From: Pararhizobium gei
Lineage (GTDB): Bacteria; Pseudomonadota; Alphaproteobacteria; Rhizobiales; Rhizobiaceae
NCBI RefSeq assembly: GCF_029223885.1
Contig: NZ_CP119409.1
Location: forward strand, 2,940,001 to 3,004,000
Reading direction: 5' to 3'
Length of the DNA: 64,000 bases
Part shown: one piece after another, positions 8,029 to 16,666 of the stretch
Numbering within the stretch: the stretch's first letter is position 1
How the letters are laid out: the number at the start of each line of letters is the position of its first letter
Made by a program: the position numbers and the translations under genes
Notes under the pieces: model-generated
What the model saw: only the letters and a program-made list of their open reading frames with translations
Told to the model about the DNA's origin: nothing
Database searches by the model: none

Positions 8029-9162
8029 TCACACGCTGGCGGCGATGAACCGTTCTGGCCGGAAGGTGGCAAGCAGCGGATGGCGCTCGCCGGTGGCGAT
8101 TTCAAACGCCATCAGCTCGCCGACGATCAGTCCCAACGTCGCACCGCTATGGCTGAAAGCGACGAAATAGCCGGGAACGGCCGGCAATTCGCCCAACACC
8201 GGTTCGCCGTCGCCCGGAATAGGTTTGCGGCCGACGCCGTAGGAGGCGACTTCCAGTTTGGGATTGCCTTCCAGTATCATCGAGGCCCCGGCAAGAAGCC
8301 CCTCCAGCGTCGATGGCTTCACACTGTAGCTTCCGTCGCCATGCTCCTCGACCTCGTTCGCCGCCCAGTCGGCATCGATCGCAAGCGTGCCCCCGGGTCC
8401 CGGCCGAACCGCGACGTGTGGCGTATTCAGGACGGCAGTAAGCGGATGATCCACGGGCTTGGTCGTCACCAGCAGAGCGACCGGCGTGCCGTCATCGATC
8501 CGCTGTCCAGCGTCCGCCGCCATTTTCGGAACGGACGGGCCGGTCGCAAGCAGGACGGCATCGGCCTCATAGCATTTGCCCGAGGCAGTTTTAGCGCCGG
8601 TTGCGCGACCGTTTTCCACACGGACGGTCGCGGCCCCCTGATCCGTCACGAGTACGCCGCCGCGCGAGGAAAACTCCGCAAGCAGCAGCTTGATCAGTTC
8701 CGGAAGATCGACCCACCCCTCGCCGGGGTTGAAAATCGCTCCCTGCGGCGTGATCGCGCTGGTGTTGATGCCCGGCGTCACGGAAGCGACGTCGGCCTCG
8801 TTCAGGTGAAGCGCGTCATAAGCGAGCGACACCTCGTGGCGGAACGCCGCATCAATCTCGTTGGTCGCATCGTCCGCATCCCAGGTCAGCCCGCCCTTGA
8901 AGGAGAGCCAATCCGCCTCAGCAAGGTTTGCCGCGAGCGTCCTGTAGCGGTCGATACCGGCCATCCGCAGCAGATGATACGGTTGCGAGCGCATCCGCGC
9001 GGAATTGAGCCATGAGAGGGAGCGGCCGGAGGCACCGTTGGCAACCGGTCCGTCGTTGAGGAGGGTCACGGCAACACCGCGACGCAGCAACTGGACCGCT
9101 GTCGAAACACCAAAAATGCCGGCGCCGATGATGACGACGTTAGAGGCTTTGTTTTCACGCAT
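8029..9162 (-). CDS. FAD-dependent oxidoreductase, D-amino acid oxidase/DadA family
   Basis: A 377-residue flavoenzyme of the DAO superfamily, oxidising an amine or amino acid carbon-nitrogen bond. The Rossmann dinucleotide fold is at the very N-terminus (VVIIGAGIFGVSTAVQLLRRG, residues 9-29). A middle substrate domain follows, with TGPSVPKMA near 200 and the C-terminal FAD-closing motif GRKPIPGDGEPVLGELP and HSGATLGL near 315-350. It is downstream of a polar amino-acid-type ABC importer in the same orientation (72 bp gap), so its substrate is probably the imported compound. Without the typical DadA length (about 415-430), it is closer to glycine/D-amino acid oxidase-like dehydrogenases. Confidence 0.87.
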   Translation of the reverse strand: MRENKASNVVIIGAGIFGVSTAVQLLRRGVAVTLLNDGPVANGASGRSLSWLNSARMRSQPYHLLRMAGIDRYRTLAANLAEADWLSFKGGLTWDADDATNEIDAAFRHEVSLAYDALHLNEADVASVTPGINTSAITPQGAIFNPGEGWVDLPELIKLLLAEFSSRGGVLVTDQGAATVRVENGRATGAKTASGKCYEADAVLLATGPSVPKMAADAGQRIDDGTPVALLVTTKPVDHPLTAVLNTPHVAVRPGPGGTLAIDADWAANEVEEHGDGSYSVKPSTLEGLLAGASMILEGNPKLEVASYGVGRKPIPGDGEPVLGELPAVPGYFVAFSHSGATLGLIVGELMAFEIATGERHPLLATFRPERFIAASV

Positions 9163-9234
9163 GGTCAGACTTTCAGTTTCGTTTCGTGGATTGGCAAGGC
9201 GGGTTGAAGCATCCCGCGTGTTGGCGACGACCGT

Positions 9235-10752
9235 TCACAGAACTTCGGCGAGGAAGCGCTTCAGGCGCGGGCTTTGCGGATTGTCGAAGATCGCCTCGGG
9301 CGTCCCGGTTTCGACCACGCGGCCCTCGTCCATGAAGACCACCTGATCGGCGACCCGCCGCGCAAAGCCCATTTCGTGGGTAACGACCACCATGGTCATG
9401 CCGCGCCGGCCAAGATCTGCCATCAGGTTGAGCACGCCCTTCACAAGCTCCGGGTCGAGCGAACTGGTGACTTCGTCGAACAGCATCACTTCCGGTTCCA
9501 TCGCAAGCGCGCGGGCAATGGCCACGCGCTGCTGCTGGCCGCCGGAAAGTCCGCCGGGTCGATGATGCTGTCGGCTGGCAAGCCCGACATCGGCAAGACG
9601 CGCCTTTGCCAGCCGCTCCGCCTGCGCCTTCGGCATGCGCTTGATCTGCGTCAGCGACAGCATGACGTTTTCCAGGGCCGTGTGATCGGGAAAGAGGTTG
9701 AAGTGCTGGAAGACCATGCCCACCCTGCGACGCAGCGTTTCGGGCTTCATCCGGAGTGTGCTTTCGCCATCCAGACGCACGTCGCCGCTTTTCGGTTCGA
9801 CAAGGCGGTTGAGGCAGCGCAGCAGCGTCGATTTTCCAGAACCGGACGGGCCGATAATGCAGGTGACGCTACCGGGCCTGACGGTAAGATCGACCCCCTT
9901 AAGCACCTCCAGATCGCCATAGGCCATGCCGAGACCCTGCGCTTCGAGGCTGCCGCCCCTGAATTGTGCGTTATCCTCCTTCCGGGGAGCGCTGGCGCCT
10001 GCGAGTTCGTCCACCTCTTCCAAACCGCTCGTCAGTTCACTTGGCCTGCGCTTGCCGAGCCGCAGCCGCGTATCGATGGTATTGACCAGATGGGTCAGCG
10101 GCACGGTAATCACCAGATAGAAAATGCCGGCCAGCAGCAGCGGTGACAGGTTTCCCGTGACGACGGCCTGGTCCTGGCCGACACGGAAGATCTCGCGCTC
10201 TGCAGCCAGAAGTCCGAGGAAATAGACGAGACTGGAATCTTTGACATTGCCGATGAACTGGTTGACCAGCGCCGGCAGCACCCGGCGCACCCCCTGCGGC
10301 ACGACGATCAGGCGCATTCCCTGGCCATAGCTCATGCTGAGCGCCCGGCAGGCCTCCATCTGGCCCCGGTCGATGCTCTGGATGCCCGAGCGGAAGATCT
10401 CGCCGATATAGGCGCCGGCAATCAGGCTAAGCGCCAGGATGCCCAGCGGATAGGGGGAAGGACCGAAGATTTCCCGGCCGATGCGGGCGAACCCCTGCCC
10501 GATAATAAGGATGGTGACGATCGCTGGAAGACCGCGAAAAATATCCGTGTAGATCCGGGCGGGAATGCGCAGCCAGGCGGACCGCGATATGCCCATGATC
10601 GCGAGAATCATGCCGATGATGACGCCTAGAACCGTCGAGGCGGCGGCGAGGATCAGCGTGTTCTTCAGGCCGACCGTGATCATGGTCGGCAGGACTTCGG
10701 CCATCGCATTCCAGTCGAGGAAGCTGCGACGGAGGTTTTCAAGCCAGTTCAT
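9235..10752 (-). CDS. fused amino acid ABC transporter permease and ATP-binding protein
   Basis: A 505-residue fusion combining both core parts of a polar amino acid importer. Residues 1-235 are a HisM/GlnP-type permease with membrane helices and the EAA loop ([17 protein letters not shown], 133-149). A 30-residue linker follows. Residues 268-505 are a GlnQ-type ATPase with Walker [10 protein letters not shown] (301-309), signature [15 protein letters not shown] and Walker [13 protein letters not shown]. Two copies would be expected per complex. The start ATG at 10750-10752 has AAGGA eight bases upstream. It sits between the binding-protein gene and the FAD oxidase gene in a probable operon. 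Permease-ATPase fusions of this type are known but less common than separate genes. Confidence 0.93.
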   Translation of the reverse strand: MNWLENLRRSFLDWNAMAEVLPTMITVGLKNTLILAAASTVLGVIIGMILAIMGISRSAWLRIPARIYTDIFRGLPAIVTILIIGQGFARIGREIFGPSPYPLGILALSLIAGAYIGEIFRSGIQSIDRGQMEACRALSMSYGQGMRLIVVPQGVRRVLPALVNQFIGNVKDSSLVYFLGLLAAEREIFRVGQDQAVVTGNLSPLLLAGIFYLVITVPLTHLVNTIDTRLRLGKRRPSELTSGLEEVDELAGASAPRKEDNAQFRGGSLEAQGLGMAYGDLEVLKGVDLTVRPGSVTCIIGPSGSGKSTLLRCLNRLVEPKSGDVRLDGESTLRMKPETLRRRVGMVFQHFNLFPDHTALENVMLSLTQIKRMPKAQAERLAKARLADVGLASRQHHRPGGLSGGQQQRVAIARALAMEPEVMLFDEVTSSLDPELVKGVLNLMADLGRRGMTMVVVTHEMGFARRVADQVVFMDEGRVVETGTPEAIFDNPQSPRLKRFLAEVL

Positions 10753-10833
10753 CCATATCGTCCTTGAGCCGTGGTGCGTCCGGGCATCTCAGCCAGCTTC
10801 AGACCCGGCCGCCGGTGGGCGGCCGGGTGTCGG

Positions 10834-11673
10834 TCACTTCTTGGGAAGATAGGCATCCGGCATCGGGGAACCGGGGAACCATTTTTCGTAAAGCGTCTTC
10901 CAGGTGCCGTCCTGCATCGCCTCGTGAAGCGCCTTGTTGAGCGCCAAACGCAGACCATCATTGCCCTTGCGGATGACGAAGCCGGCCGGCGCATCGAAGC
11001 TTGGGATATTGACGGTGATCTTGAGGTCCGGATACCGGGCGGTATAATCCTTGGCTGCCTCGTAATCGAGGAAATGCGCATCGACCGTGCCGTTGTTCAG
11101 CCCGGATACCGCCGAGTTGTTGTCGGGGAACTTGACGAGATCGGCGCCGGCGAAGTTCTTCTCCGCGTTAATCTCCTGCAGCGTGCCCTGGACCACGCCG
11201 AGCCGCTTTGCCTTGAGGCTTTCCGCATCGACAATCTTGGCGTCCGCCGTCAGCACCGAAAGATAGCCGGCGAGATAGCCATCCGAGAAATCGACGGTCT
11301 GCTTTCTCTTGTCGGTCGTGCCGATCGCGGCGACGGCTACGTCGAAACGCTCATTGGCGACCGACGGCATCAGCGCGGAAAATTCCTGTCCGGTGAAGAT
11401 GACCTGATCCTTCTTGAAACCCATGCGTTCGGTAACATTGAGAAACAGTTCGATATCGAAGCCGGTGAAATTGCCATCCGCCGTCGTGAAGACATAGGGT
11501 TTGGCATCGCCCATCGTGCCGACGCTGATGGTTCCCGGATCAATCAGGCCATAGGGATTGTCCTGGGCGAGCGCCGTCGAAGCTGTGCCAGCGGCGAGCG
11601 AAAGGGTTATTCCCAACATGGCGGCCCGCAGGCGACCAAGAGGGGACGATTCGGTTCTTCTCATTCTCGTCAT
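10834..11673 (-). CDS. ABC transporter substrate-binding protein, polar amino acid family
   Basis: A 279-residue periplasmic binding protein of family 3. The signal peptide is residues 1-36 (basic start, [19 protein letters not shown], cleavage near ALAQ). The mature part has the family signature [17 protein letters not shown] and lobes resembling the GlnH/FliY fold; the segment [17 protein letters not shown] is the usual hinge. AGGAG lies seven bases before the ATG at 11671-11673. It is the first gene of the minus-strand operon and is divergent from the LacI regulator, with tandem palindromic operators between them. The ligand is unknown; an amino acid, opine or amine is plausible given the downstream flavin oxidase. 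Confidence 0.92.
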   Translation of the reverse strand: MTRMRRTESSPLGRLRAAMLGITLSLAAGTASTALAQDNPYGLIDPGTISVGTMGDAKPYVFTTADGNFTGFDIELFLNVTERMGFKKDQVIFTGQEFSALMPSVANERFDVAVAAIGTTDKRKQTVDFSDGYLAGYLSVLTADAKIVDAESLKAKRLGVVQGTLQEINAEKNFAGADLVKFPDNNSAVSGLNNGTVDAHFLDYEAAKDYTARYPDLKITVNIPSFDAPAGFVIRKGNDGLRLALNKALHEAMQDGTWKTLYEKWFPGSPMPDAYLPKK

Positions 11674-11758
11674 TCGTGTTCTCCTGCTCTGGTGGCGTTG
11701 CCGGTTCGGATGCGGCTTGCATAAAGCGCGTATCGACCGTCATTTTTTCATTTTACCC

Positions 11759-11794
11759 AAAGAGACCGGTCTCTTTTCGATTGAGACCGGTCTC
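11759..11794. promoter_or_regulatory. tandem palindromic operators for the LacI regulator
   Basis: Two copies of the perfect 12-bp palindrome GAGACCGGTCTC lie at 11762-11773 and 11783-11794, exactly 21 bp (two helical turns) apart. The first extends to an 18-bp perfect palindrome AAAGAGACCGGTCTCTTT at 11759-11776. They sit between the divergent binding-protein and LacI genes. On the minus strand a TAAAAT box (11750-11755) directly follows the first copy, and on the plus strand TATATT (11813-11818) follows the second. The even palindrome with central CG is typical of LacI-family sites. Confidence 0.75.
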
Positions 11795-11843
11795 TTTCGG
11801 ATATCAAACTGTTATATTCGTATTGACCCTGCGTCAATATGTC

Positions 11844-12944
11844 ATGTACATCGCTTCCATGGAAAAAATTCCGGCAAAAACCGTCTCTGTCACAGTGGCC
11901 GATGTCGCCCATGCCGCGGGAGTATCAAAGGCAACGGCGGCCCGGGTTCTCGGCGGATACGGCACTGTGAGCGACAAGGTGCGCGAGGCCGTGAAAAGGG
12001 CTGCCCAGGCCCTCGACTATCGCCCCAACGAACTCGCACGCAGCATGACCACGGGACGATCCGGAACCATCGGGGTCGTCGTCGGCGACATCGAAAACCC
12101 GTTTTTCGGCTCGGCCGTTCGGGGCATTACAGATGTCGCCCGGCTTGCAGGCTTCAACGTCATCCTCGCCAATTCGGGCGAGTCGCTTGCCGCAGAAAAG
12201 GCCGCAGTAAAAACACTGATCGCCAAACAGGTGGACGGGCTGATCATTTCTCCCGCCAAGGACAGCGAAATCGAACACTTAAGGGAGGCCGAGCGCTCAG
12301 GCCGGCCGCTTGCTCTGCTTGACCGCGCAGTCGCGCGGCTCGACGTCGATACGGTCACGACCGACGATTTCGAAGCTGCCCAGGCTATTACCCGACTGCT
12401 GATCGGCCAAGGCCACCGGCGCATCGCCTATCTCACGGCGTGCGACACGCCTGACCACTGTTTTTCACAGCTTTCCGATATCTACACAAGTTCGGTGCGC
12501 CTTCGCATTGAAGCTTTCATCGGCGCCTGCCGCGACGCAGCCATACCGGACGCAGCCAGATGGGTCCGCGTCGGTGCCGTCAATCCGCAGGCGATCCGGG
12601 CTATAGTCACTGAACTCTTCAACGCAGCAACTCCGCCGACTGCAATTATTGCGTCTGACAGCCTGATCGGTCTTGAAGTCTTCAAGGCCGTCCGCGAAAT
12701 GGGCATAGCGCTCCCCGGCGATCTTTCGCTGATATCCTTCCACGACGCCGATTGGACAGCGGTTACCTCGCCGCCCGTTACGGTCGTCCAGCAACCGGTT
12801 TACCAACTCGGCGAAACCGTCGCGACATTGCTGATCGGCCGCCTGAAGGGCGAAACGGGGCCGGCCCGCACTGTCGTTCTTCCCACCAGACTGATCGAAC
12901 GCGCCTCTGTGGGCAAAGCCAGGCTGGTCGCAACCGCAATCTAG
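11844..12944 (+). CDS. LacI family transcriptional regulator
   Basis: A 366-residue repressor. The LacI helix-turn-helix is at about residues 14-60 (VADVAHAAGVSKATAARVL, then hinge helix YRPNELARSM). It is followed by a periplasmic-binding-protein-like effector domain starting GTIGVVVGDIENPFF and ending near RTVVLPTRLIERAS. The frame is open upstream to 11676, but ATG 11844 (MYIASMEK) or 11859 (MEKIPAK) are the sensible starts because the HTH must be near the N-terminus. It is divergent from an amino-acid-type import operon. LacI proteins usually sense sugars or nucleosides, so control of this operon would be somewhat unusual. Autoregulation through the tandem palindromes at 11759-11794 is likely. 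Confidence 0.92.
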   Translation: MYIASMEKIPAKTVSVTVADVAHAAGVSKATAARVLGGYGTVSDKVREAVKRAAQALDYRPNELARSMTTGRSGTIGVVVGDIENPFFGSAVRGITDVARLAGFNVILANSGESLAAEKAAVKTLIAKQVDGLIISPAKDSEIEHLREAERSGRPLALLDRAVARLDVDTVTTDDFEAAQAITRLLIGQGHRRIAYLTACDTPDHCFSQLSDIYTSSVRLRIEAFIGACRDAAIPDAARWVRVGAVNPQAIRAIVTELFNAATPPTAIIASDSLIGLEVFKAVREMGIALPGDLSLISFHDADWTAVTSPPVTVVQQPVYQLGETVATLLIGRLKGETGPARTVVLPTRLIERASVGKARLVATAI

Positions 12945-12979
12945 CCAGTATTGCCTCTGACACGGCAGACTGCGTTTCC

Positions 12980-14461
12980 TCAGGGCGCCCAGGTGTAGCC
13001 AAAGCGATACAGATCGCCTGCCCGACCGGCATTATACGGCACGGGGACGACAGCCACCGCGAGGCTGCCGATATCACGGCCGTTGGCAGACAGGATTTTT
13101 GCAAGACGAGGCGGAATTCGGTTTCCTTCCTCGCCCTCCGCTGGCCACACGGCAAGCACCGGCCCGGATGGAAGAAGGACGTCGCCGGCCGGAAAGCCGG
13201 GCATGACGACCGGTATTTGCGGAAACTGGATCCGCAGATTGCCGGCGACGATCCGGTCATCGACAAGAACAGCGGCTGGCGGTGTCTGATGAGCCTCCGC
13301 GACAGCATGCGCGAAGCCGGCATAGGGCGTATGGGCGAAGGAGTAATCACCCAGCATCGGGCCGATGAACACCCTCGCCCAGAGCATTACGACCACACCC
13401 ACGGCCAGGATGCCGGCGACAGTCAGGAAAGCCGGCAATCTTGGTGTTGCATCAACGCCTGCCGCATCGATCTTCAAAACCAGATACAGCGGCAGAAGAG
13501 CGGTAAACAGGGAAAGCCATTTCGGTCGGATATGGGTGGCTCCGATGCCGGCAACGACCAGAACGAGCAGGACGAAACAGATGACGAGCATCCTGCCGAT
13601 GATGCGTGTCCACTGGTTTTCAGCTTTCAGGATCCTGCCAAGCTCTTTCCGGAAGATCAGCATAAACACCAAAAGCGAAAGGGCGATACCTTTCACTGTT
13701 GCGGTTAACAGCGAAAAAAGACCTTCGACAACATGCGGCAGGGCGGCGTCATCCGCGCCCTCCTTCATTTCGGCGACCGTTCCGCCGCTGGCATGTCCGA
13801 AATTTTCGAGAACCCAATAGGCATGAGGAGCCACGATCAGCGCGGCAATCGCCACGGCCACAAGAACCCGCCAGTCGAACAGCCGTTTGCGCAGGTCTGC
13901 TTCCGGCAGGACGGCAATGATCGCGGCTATCGGAATGATGACGAAATTATATTTGGAAATCACGCCCAGGCCAACGGCAATCCCGGTGACGACATACGAA
14001 CCCAGCCTCGGGTTTTTAAGCGTTTGCAGGAAACCGTAGAGAAACAGCGATACCGTGAAGAGCGCCGCGACGGTGTGGGAGAGGTCGCGCTGTGAAAGGA
14101 GAAAGACTGGCGGCAAGGTCAGCACGCCCAGCATGGCGATAGCAGGCAGGCTGCGCTCTGAGGTGATCGTGCGGGCGGCAAAACCGTAGAATATCAGAAA
14201 GCCGAACAGAAAACCGTTTTTGACCACGGCCAGCGCGGCGACCGACAGGCCGAACACGGCCGCGACAGCATATTGAACCCAGTTGTAAAACGGCGGCTGC
14301 GTACCGTAGCCGAGCATCAGATATTGCGAAAGAAACGCCTGTTCGGCCTCGTCGATTTCAAGAGAATCCGACCGGAGGATCCGCAAGGCCATACTGAGCA
14401 GACAGTATCCTGCGATCAGGTGGAATACGATATTGGGTCTGCTGCTCAGGATGCGAGCCAT
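12980..14461 (-). CDS. GT39/ArnT-like integral membrane glycosyltransferase
   Basis: A 493-residue polytopic membrane protein of the GT-C fold (PMT/ArnT family, PF13231-like), transferring a sugar from a polyprenyl phosphate donor at the periplasmic face. The first loop holds the characteristic acidic pair in LEIDEAEQAFLSQYLMLGYGTQPPFYNWVQY (about 33-63). About ten hydrophobic helices follow, and a small periplasmic C-terminal domain comes after the last one. The start ATG at 14459-14461 has AAGGA seven bases upstream; the frame extends 21 codons further. It begins the surface-glycan cluster and converges on the LacI gene with a 35-bp gap. Acceptor and donor are unknown. Confidence 0.82.
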   Translation of the reverse strand: MARILSSRPNIVFHLIAGYCLLSMALRILRSDSLEIDEAEQAFLSQYLMLGYGTQPPFYNWVQYAVAAVFGLSVAALAVVKNGFLFGFLIFYGFAARTITSERSLPAIAMLGVLTLPPVFLLSQRDLSHTVAALFTVSLFLYGFLQTLKNPRLGSYVVTGIAVGLGVISKYNFVIIPIAAIIAVLPEADLRKRLFDWRVLVAVAIAALIVAPHAYWVLENFGHASGGTVAEMKEGADDAALPHVVEGLFSLLTATVKGIALSLLVFMLIFRKELGRILKAENQWTRIIGRMLVICFVLLVLVVAGIGATHIRPKWLSLFTALLPLYLVLKIDAAGVDATPRLPAFLTVAGILAVGVVVMLWARVFIGPMLGDYSFAHTPYAGFAHAVAEAHQTPPAAVLVDDRIVAGNLRIQFPQIPVVMPGFPAGDVLLPSGPVLAVWPAEGEEGNRIPPRLAKILSANGRDIGSLAVAVVPVPYNAGRAGDLYRFGYTWAP

Positions 14462-14604
14462 TCTATATCCTTGCGGTGGGCCGACGAAATACCGGGACGG
14501 GGCAGGAAAAACAGGAGAGGCCATTAGCCGAAAACCTCGGCGATTTCCAGTCGCTGCGGCGCGGACGAACAGCTCTGGCCGGAAACAACAACCAGAAGCT
14601 CCCC

Positions 14605-15396
14605 TCAGCCTTCCAAATGGCGCCGGACGTTCCTTCCCAGCGTGACCCGTATCCCGCTGCGTTCCGCCTCTGCGATCCGGCGTGCGATCAGTCGTTTCTC
14701 TCGAGAAGGCTCATGAACCTGCGAGGCCGCGGCCCAAGCCAACGCAGACGCACCTGTGGCAATGACATCGTTATACCCGGCAAGATAAGGAGTCTCGAAA
14801 AAGGAGAAGCCATAAATGGCCAATTCACCGACATCGCCGGCCAGAAAGAACAGGATGGCGCTGGTTCCGACAGTCGGCAACATGCCGCCCAAATCGCGCC
14901 GCATGCGCTCGCACAGATCGGTGGGCGGAACGCGCAGTACGATTTGCGCATAGGCGCCCAGTTCCCGGCGTTTTTCATGAAGGCGCGTCTTGTTGCCCTT
15001 GAATCCACCATGCGGGAAGACGCAGAACCGTATGCCATGCTCTCTCAGGAACTGTTCCGGAATACGGCCCGCACTTCGCTCGCCGTCTTCCTTGAGATTG
15101 TGGAAGAGGATGTCGGTTCGGGAGCCAAGCGCGGCAGGGCGTTGCTGCGACAGGGCAATACCGTTGTTCAAACGAACAACGACATCGAACGCATCCACAT
15201 CCACACCCGAAAGGTCATCCATCACCGTTTCGGCAGGACCGATGATAACGACGCGTTTTCCGCGAAACATGTGCGGGTGAAGCGTTGCAATACGCCGTGG
15301 ATTGAGCGGACTGACACCGATCCTGAACCGCAGCCACCGCTGACCCCAATCAAGGGCACGACCGACGCGATGCAGCACGTTAAGAGGTGAGGTCAT
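14605..15396 (-). CDS. glycosyltransferase family 29 (sialyltransferase-like) protein
   Basis: A 263-residue protein with the look of GT29. The sialylmotif-L-like part is at about 44-80 (GKRVVIIGPAETVMDD, DAFDVVVRLNNGI), then GSRTDILFHN. A sialylmotif-S-like segment is TVGTSAILFFLAG near 176, followed by LAIYGFSFFETPY. These segments resemble bacterial GT29 proteins of rhizobia that transfer sialic-acid-like or Kdo-like sugars to surface glycans. No sialic acid synthesis genes are visible here, so donor identity is open. Its ATG overlaps the TGA of the short upstream ORF (TGATG at 15394-15398), implying translational coupling. Confidence 0.72.
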   Translation of the reverse strand: MTSPLNVLHRVGRALDWGQRWLRFRIGVSPLNPRRIATLHPHMFRGKRVVIIGPAETVMDDLSGVDVDAFDVVVRLNNGIALSQQRPAALGSRTDILFHNLKEDGERSAGRIPEQFLREHGIRFCVFPHGGFKGNKTRLHEKRRELGAYAQIVLRVPPTDLCERMRRDLGGMLPTVGTSAILFFLAGDVGELAIYGFSFFETPYLAGYNDVIATGASALAWAAASQVHEPSREKRLIARRIAEAERSGIRVTLGRNVRRHLEG

Positions 15397-15545
15397 CAGG
15401 GCTCCGCATTCGCGCCATGGGAGTAGGCATCCACGGCCCTGCCCGGATGCCGCTCCCGGATATCGAGGAGCATGGAATGCAGAATTGCAAAATCGCCGAT
15501 ATTGCCTTTGAGATTTGCATAAATTACTGCGACAGGAGCGGTCAT
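15396..15545 (-). pseudogene. N-terminal remnant of polysaccharide pyruvyltransferase-like gene
   Basis: A 49-codon ORF (start ATG 15543-15545) whose product includes VIYANLKGNIGDFAILHSML. This resembles the very N-terminus of polysaccharide pyruvyl transferases (the NxGDxAI region), which are normally 300-400 residues long. It then stops with TGA overlapping the GT29 start codon. The catalytic body is absent from the window. I read it as a gene truncated by a deletion that fused its promoter and start to the GT29 gene; it may still act as a leader peptide driving coupled translation. Confidence 0.5.
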
Positions 15546-15685
15546 GATGCTCTTTCGGGCGGGCGCGGTTCCATCGAAACGTGGTTCCATCGAGACCGGG
15601 CGCGTTGCACCTTGGGCCGGGGAAGGTTGTCTTGCCCGCGTCGGAAACCTATGTCAAGTTCAAGCCCGGCATGAAGGAAACAGGC

Positions 15686-16666
15686 ATGGAGATCGACGCG
15701 GTCGTGACTTGGGTCGACGGCGAGGACCCGAGACATCAGGCGAAAAGAGCCCTTCATCAAACCGAAAACGCTCATCCCGTCTCCGTTGCGCCAACCCGTT
15801 TTGCAAGCCGCGGCGAGATCAAATATTGCCTCTGGTCGATCTTGACCTTCTGTCCGTTTGTCCGGCGGGTCTTCATTGTCACCGATGGGCAGCGCCCCGA
15901 CCTTCTGGATTCGATGATCGCAGAGCGCCCGGACTGGAGTGGCCGTGTCGAGATCGTCGACCATGCGGTCATTTATGGTGAGCACGCGGATTTGCTTCCG
16001 GTATTCAGTTCCCGCTCGATCGAGACAATGCTTCACCGCATACCGGATCTGGCTGAAAATTTTATCTATCTGAACGATGACATATTCGTCGGCCGGCCAC
16101 TGACGGCAGACTATTTTTTTCAAGGCCAGATGCCGGTGCTGCGCGGTAGGCTGGTGCGCTTTCCCAACCGGACGATCGCCCGGATCAAATCGCTGTTTCG
16201 CCGAGGCCGCAGGCGCGCCGGCTTCAAGGAAGCGCAACAGCAAGCTGCGCGTCTCGTGGGAACCAGGGATCGTTACCTCCTGGCGGAACACCATCCGCAT
16301 GCCCTGCGACGCTCGACCATGGCAGGTTTCTTTGCGGACAAAAGCGCAATACTCCGCGCGCAAGCCGGACATCGCTTTCGCAGTCCTGAACAGTTTTCTC
16401 CGATCGGGCTCGCCAACCATCTGGAACTGGAAAAAGGCGCACCCGTCGAGGCGCCTGACGGACTTGGCTACATCAAGCCACCCAGGCGCCGGTCTGCCAG
16501 GGTGTCCATGACCGCAACATTGGACGCCTTGGTCAATGGCAAATTATCCGCAATCTGCGTCCAGAGCCTGGATGCCATGAGCGAAGCCGACTACGAGGCA
16601 GTCCGTTCGGGATTGGACCTGTGGTCACGGGACCGGCACTCTGAATGGCTCAGGATGAAGGCATGA
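15686..16666 (+). CDS. Stealth family capsular polysaccharide phosphotransferase
   Basis: A 326-residue protein of the Stealth family, which transfers sugar-1-phosphate units into capsular or exopolysaccharide. The conserved regions are in order: CR1 at the start (IDAVVTWVDGEDP), and CR2 with EIKYCLWSILTFCPFVRRVF, IVTDGQ, HLLPVFSS-type segment ADLLPVFSSRSIETMLHRIP and FIYLNDDIFVG. CR3/CR4-like parts follow in the C-terminal half. I start at ATG 15686 because AAGGA lies seven bases before it; the frame extends upstream to 15581. It is divergent from the pyruvyltransferase remnant/GT29 pair and overlaps the convergent glycosyltransferase gene end by 17 bp. Confidence 0.88.
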   Translation: MEIDAVVTWVDGEDPRHQAKRALHQTENAHPVSVAPTRFASRGEIKYCLWSILTFCPFVRRVFIVTDGQRPDLLDSMIAERPDWSGRVEIVDHAVIYGEHADLLPVFSSRSIETMLHRIPDLAENFIYLNDDIFVGRPLTADYFFQGQMPVLRGRLVRFPNRTIARIKSLFRRGRRRAGFKEAQQQAARLVGTRDRYLLAEHHPHALRRSTMAGFFADKSAILRAQAGHRFRSPEQFSPIGLANHLELEKGAPVEAPDGLGYIKPPRRRSARVSMTATLDALVNGKLSAICVQSLDAMSEADYEAVRSGLDLWSRDRHSEWLRMKA

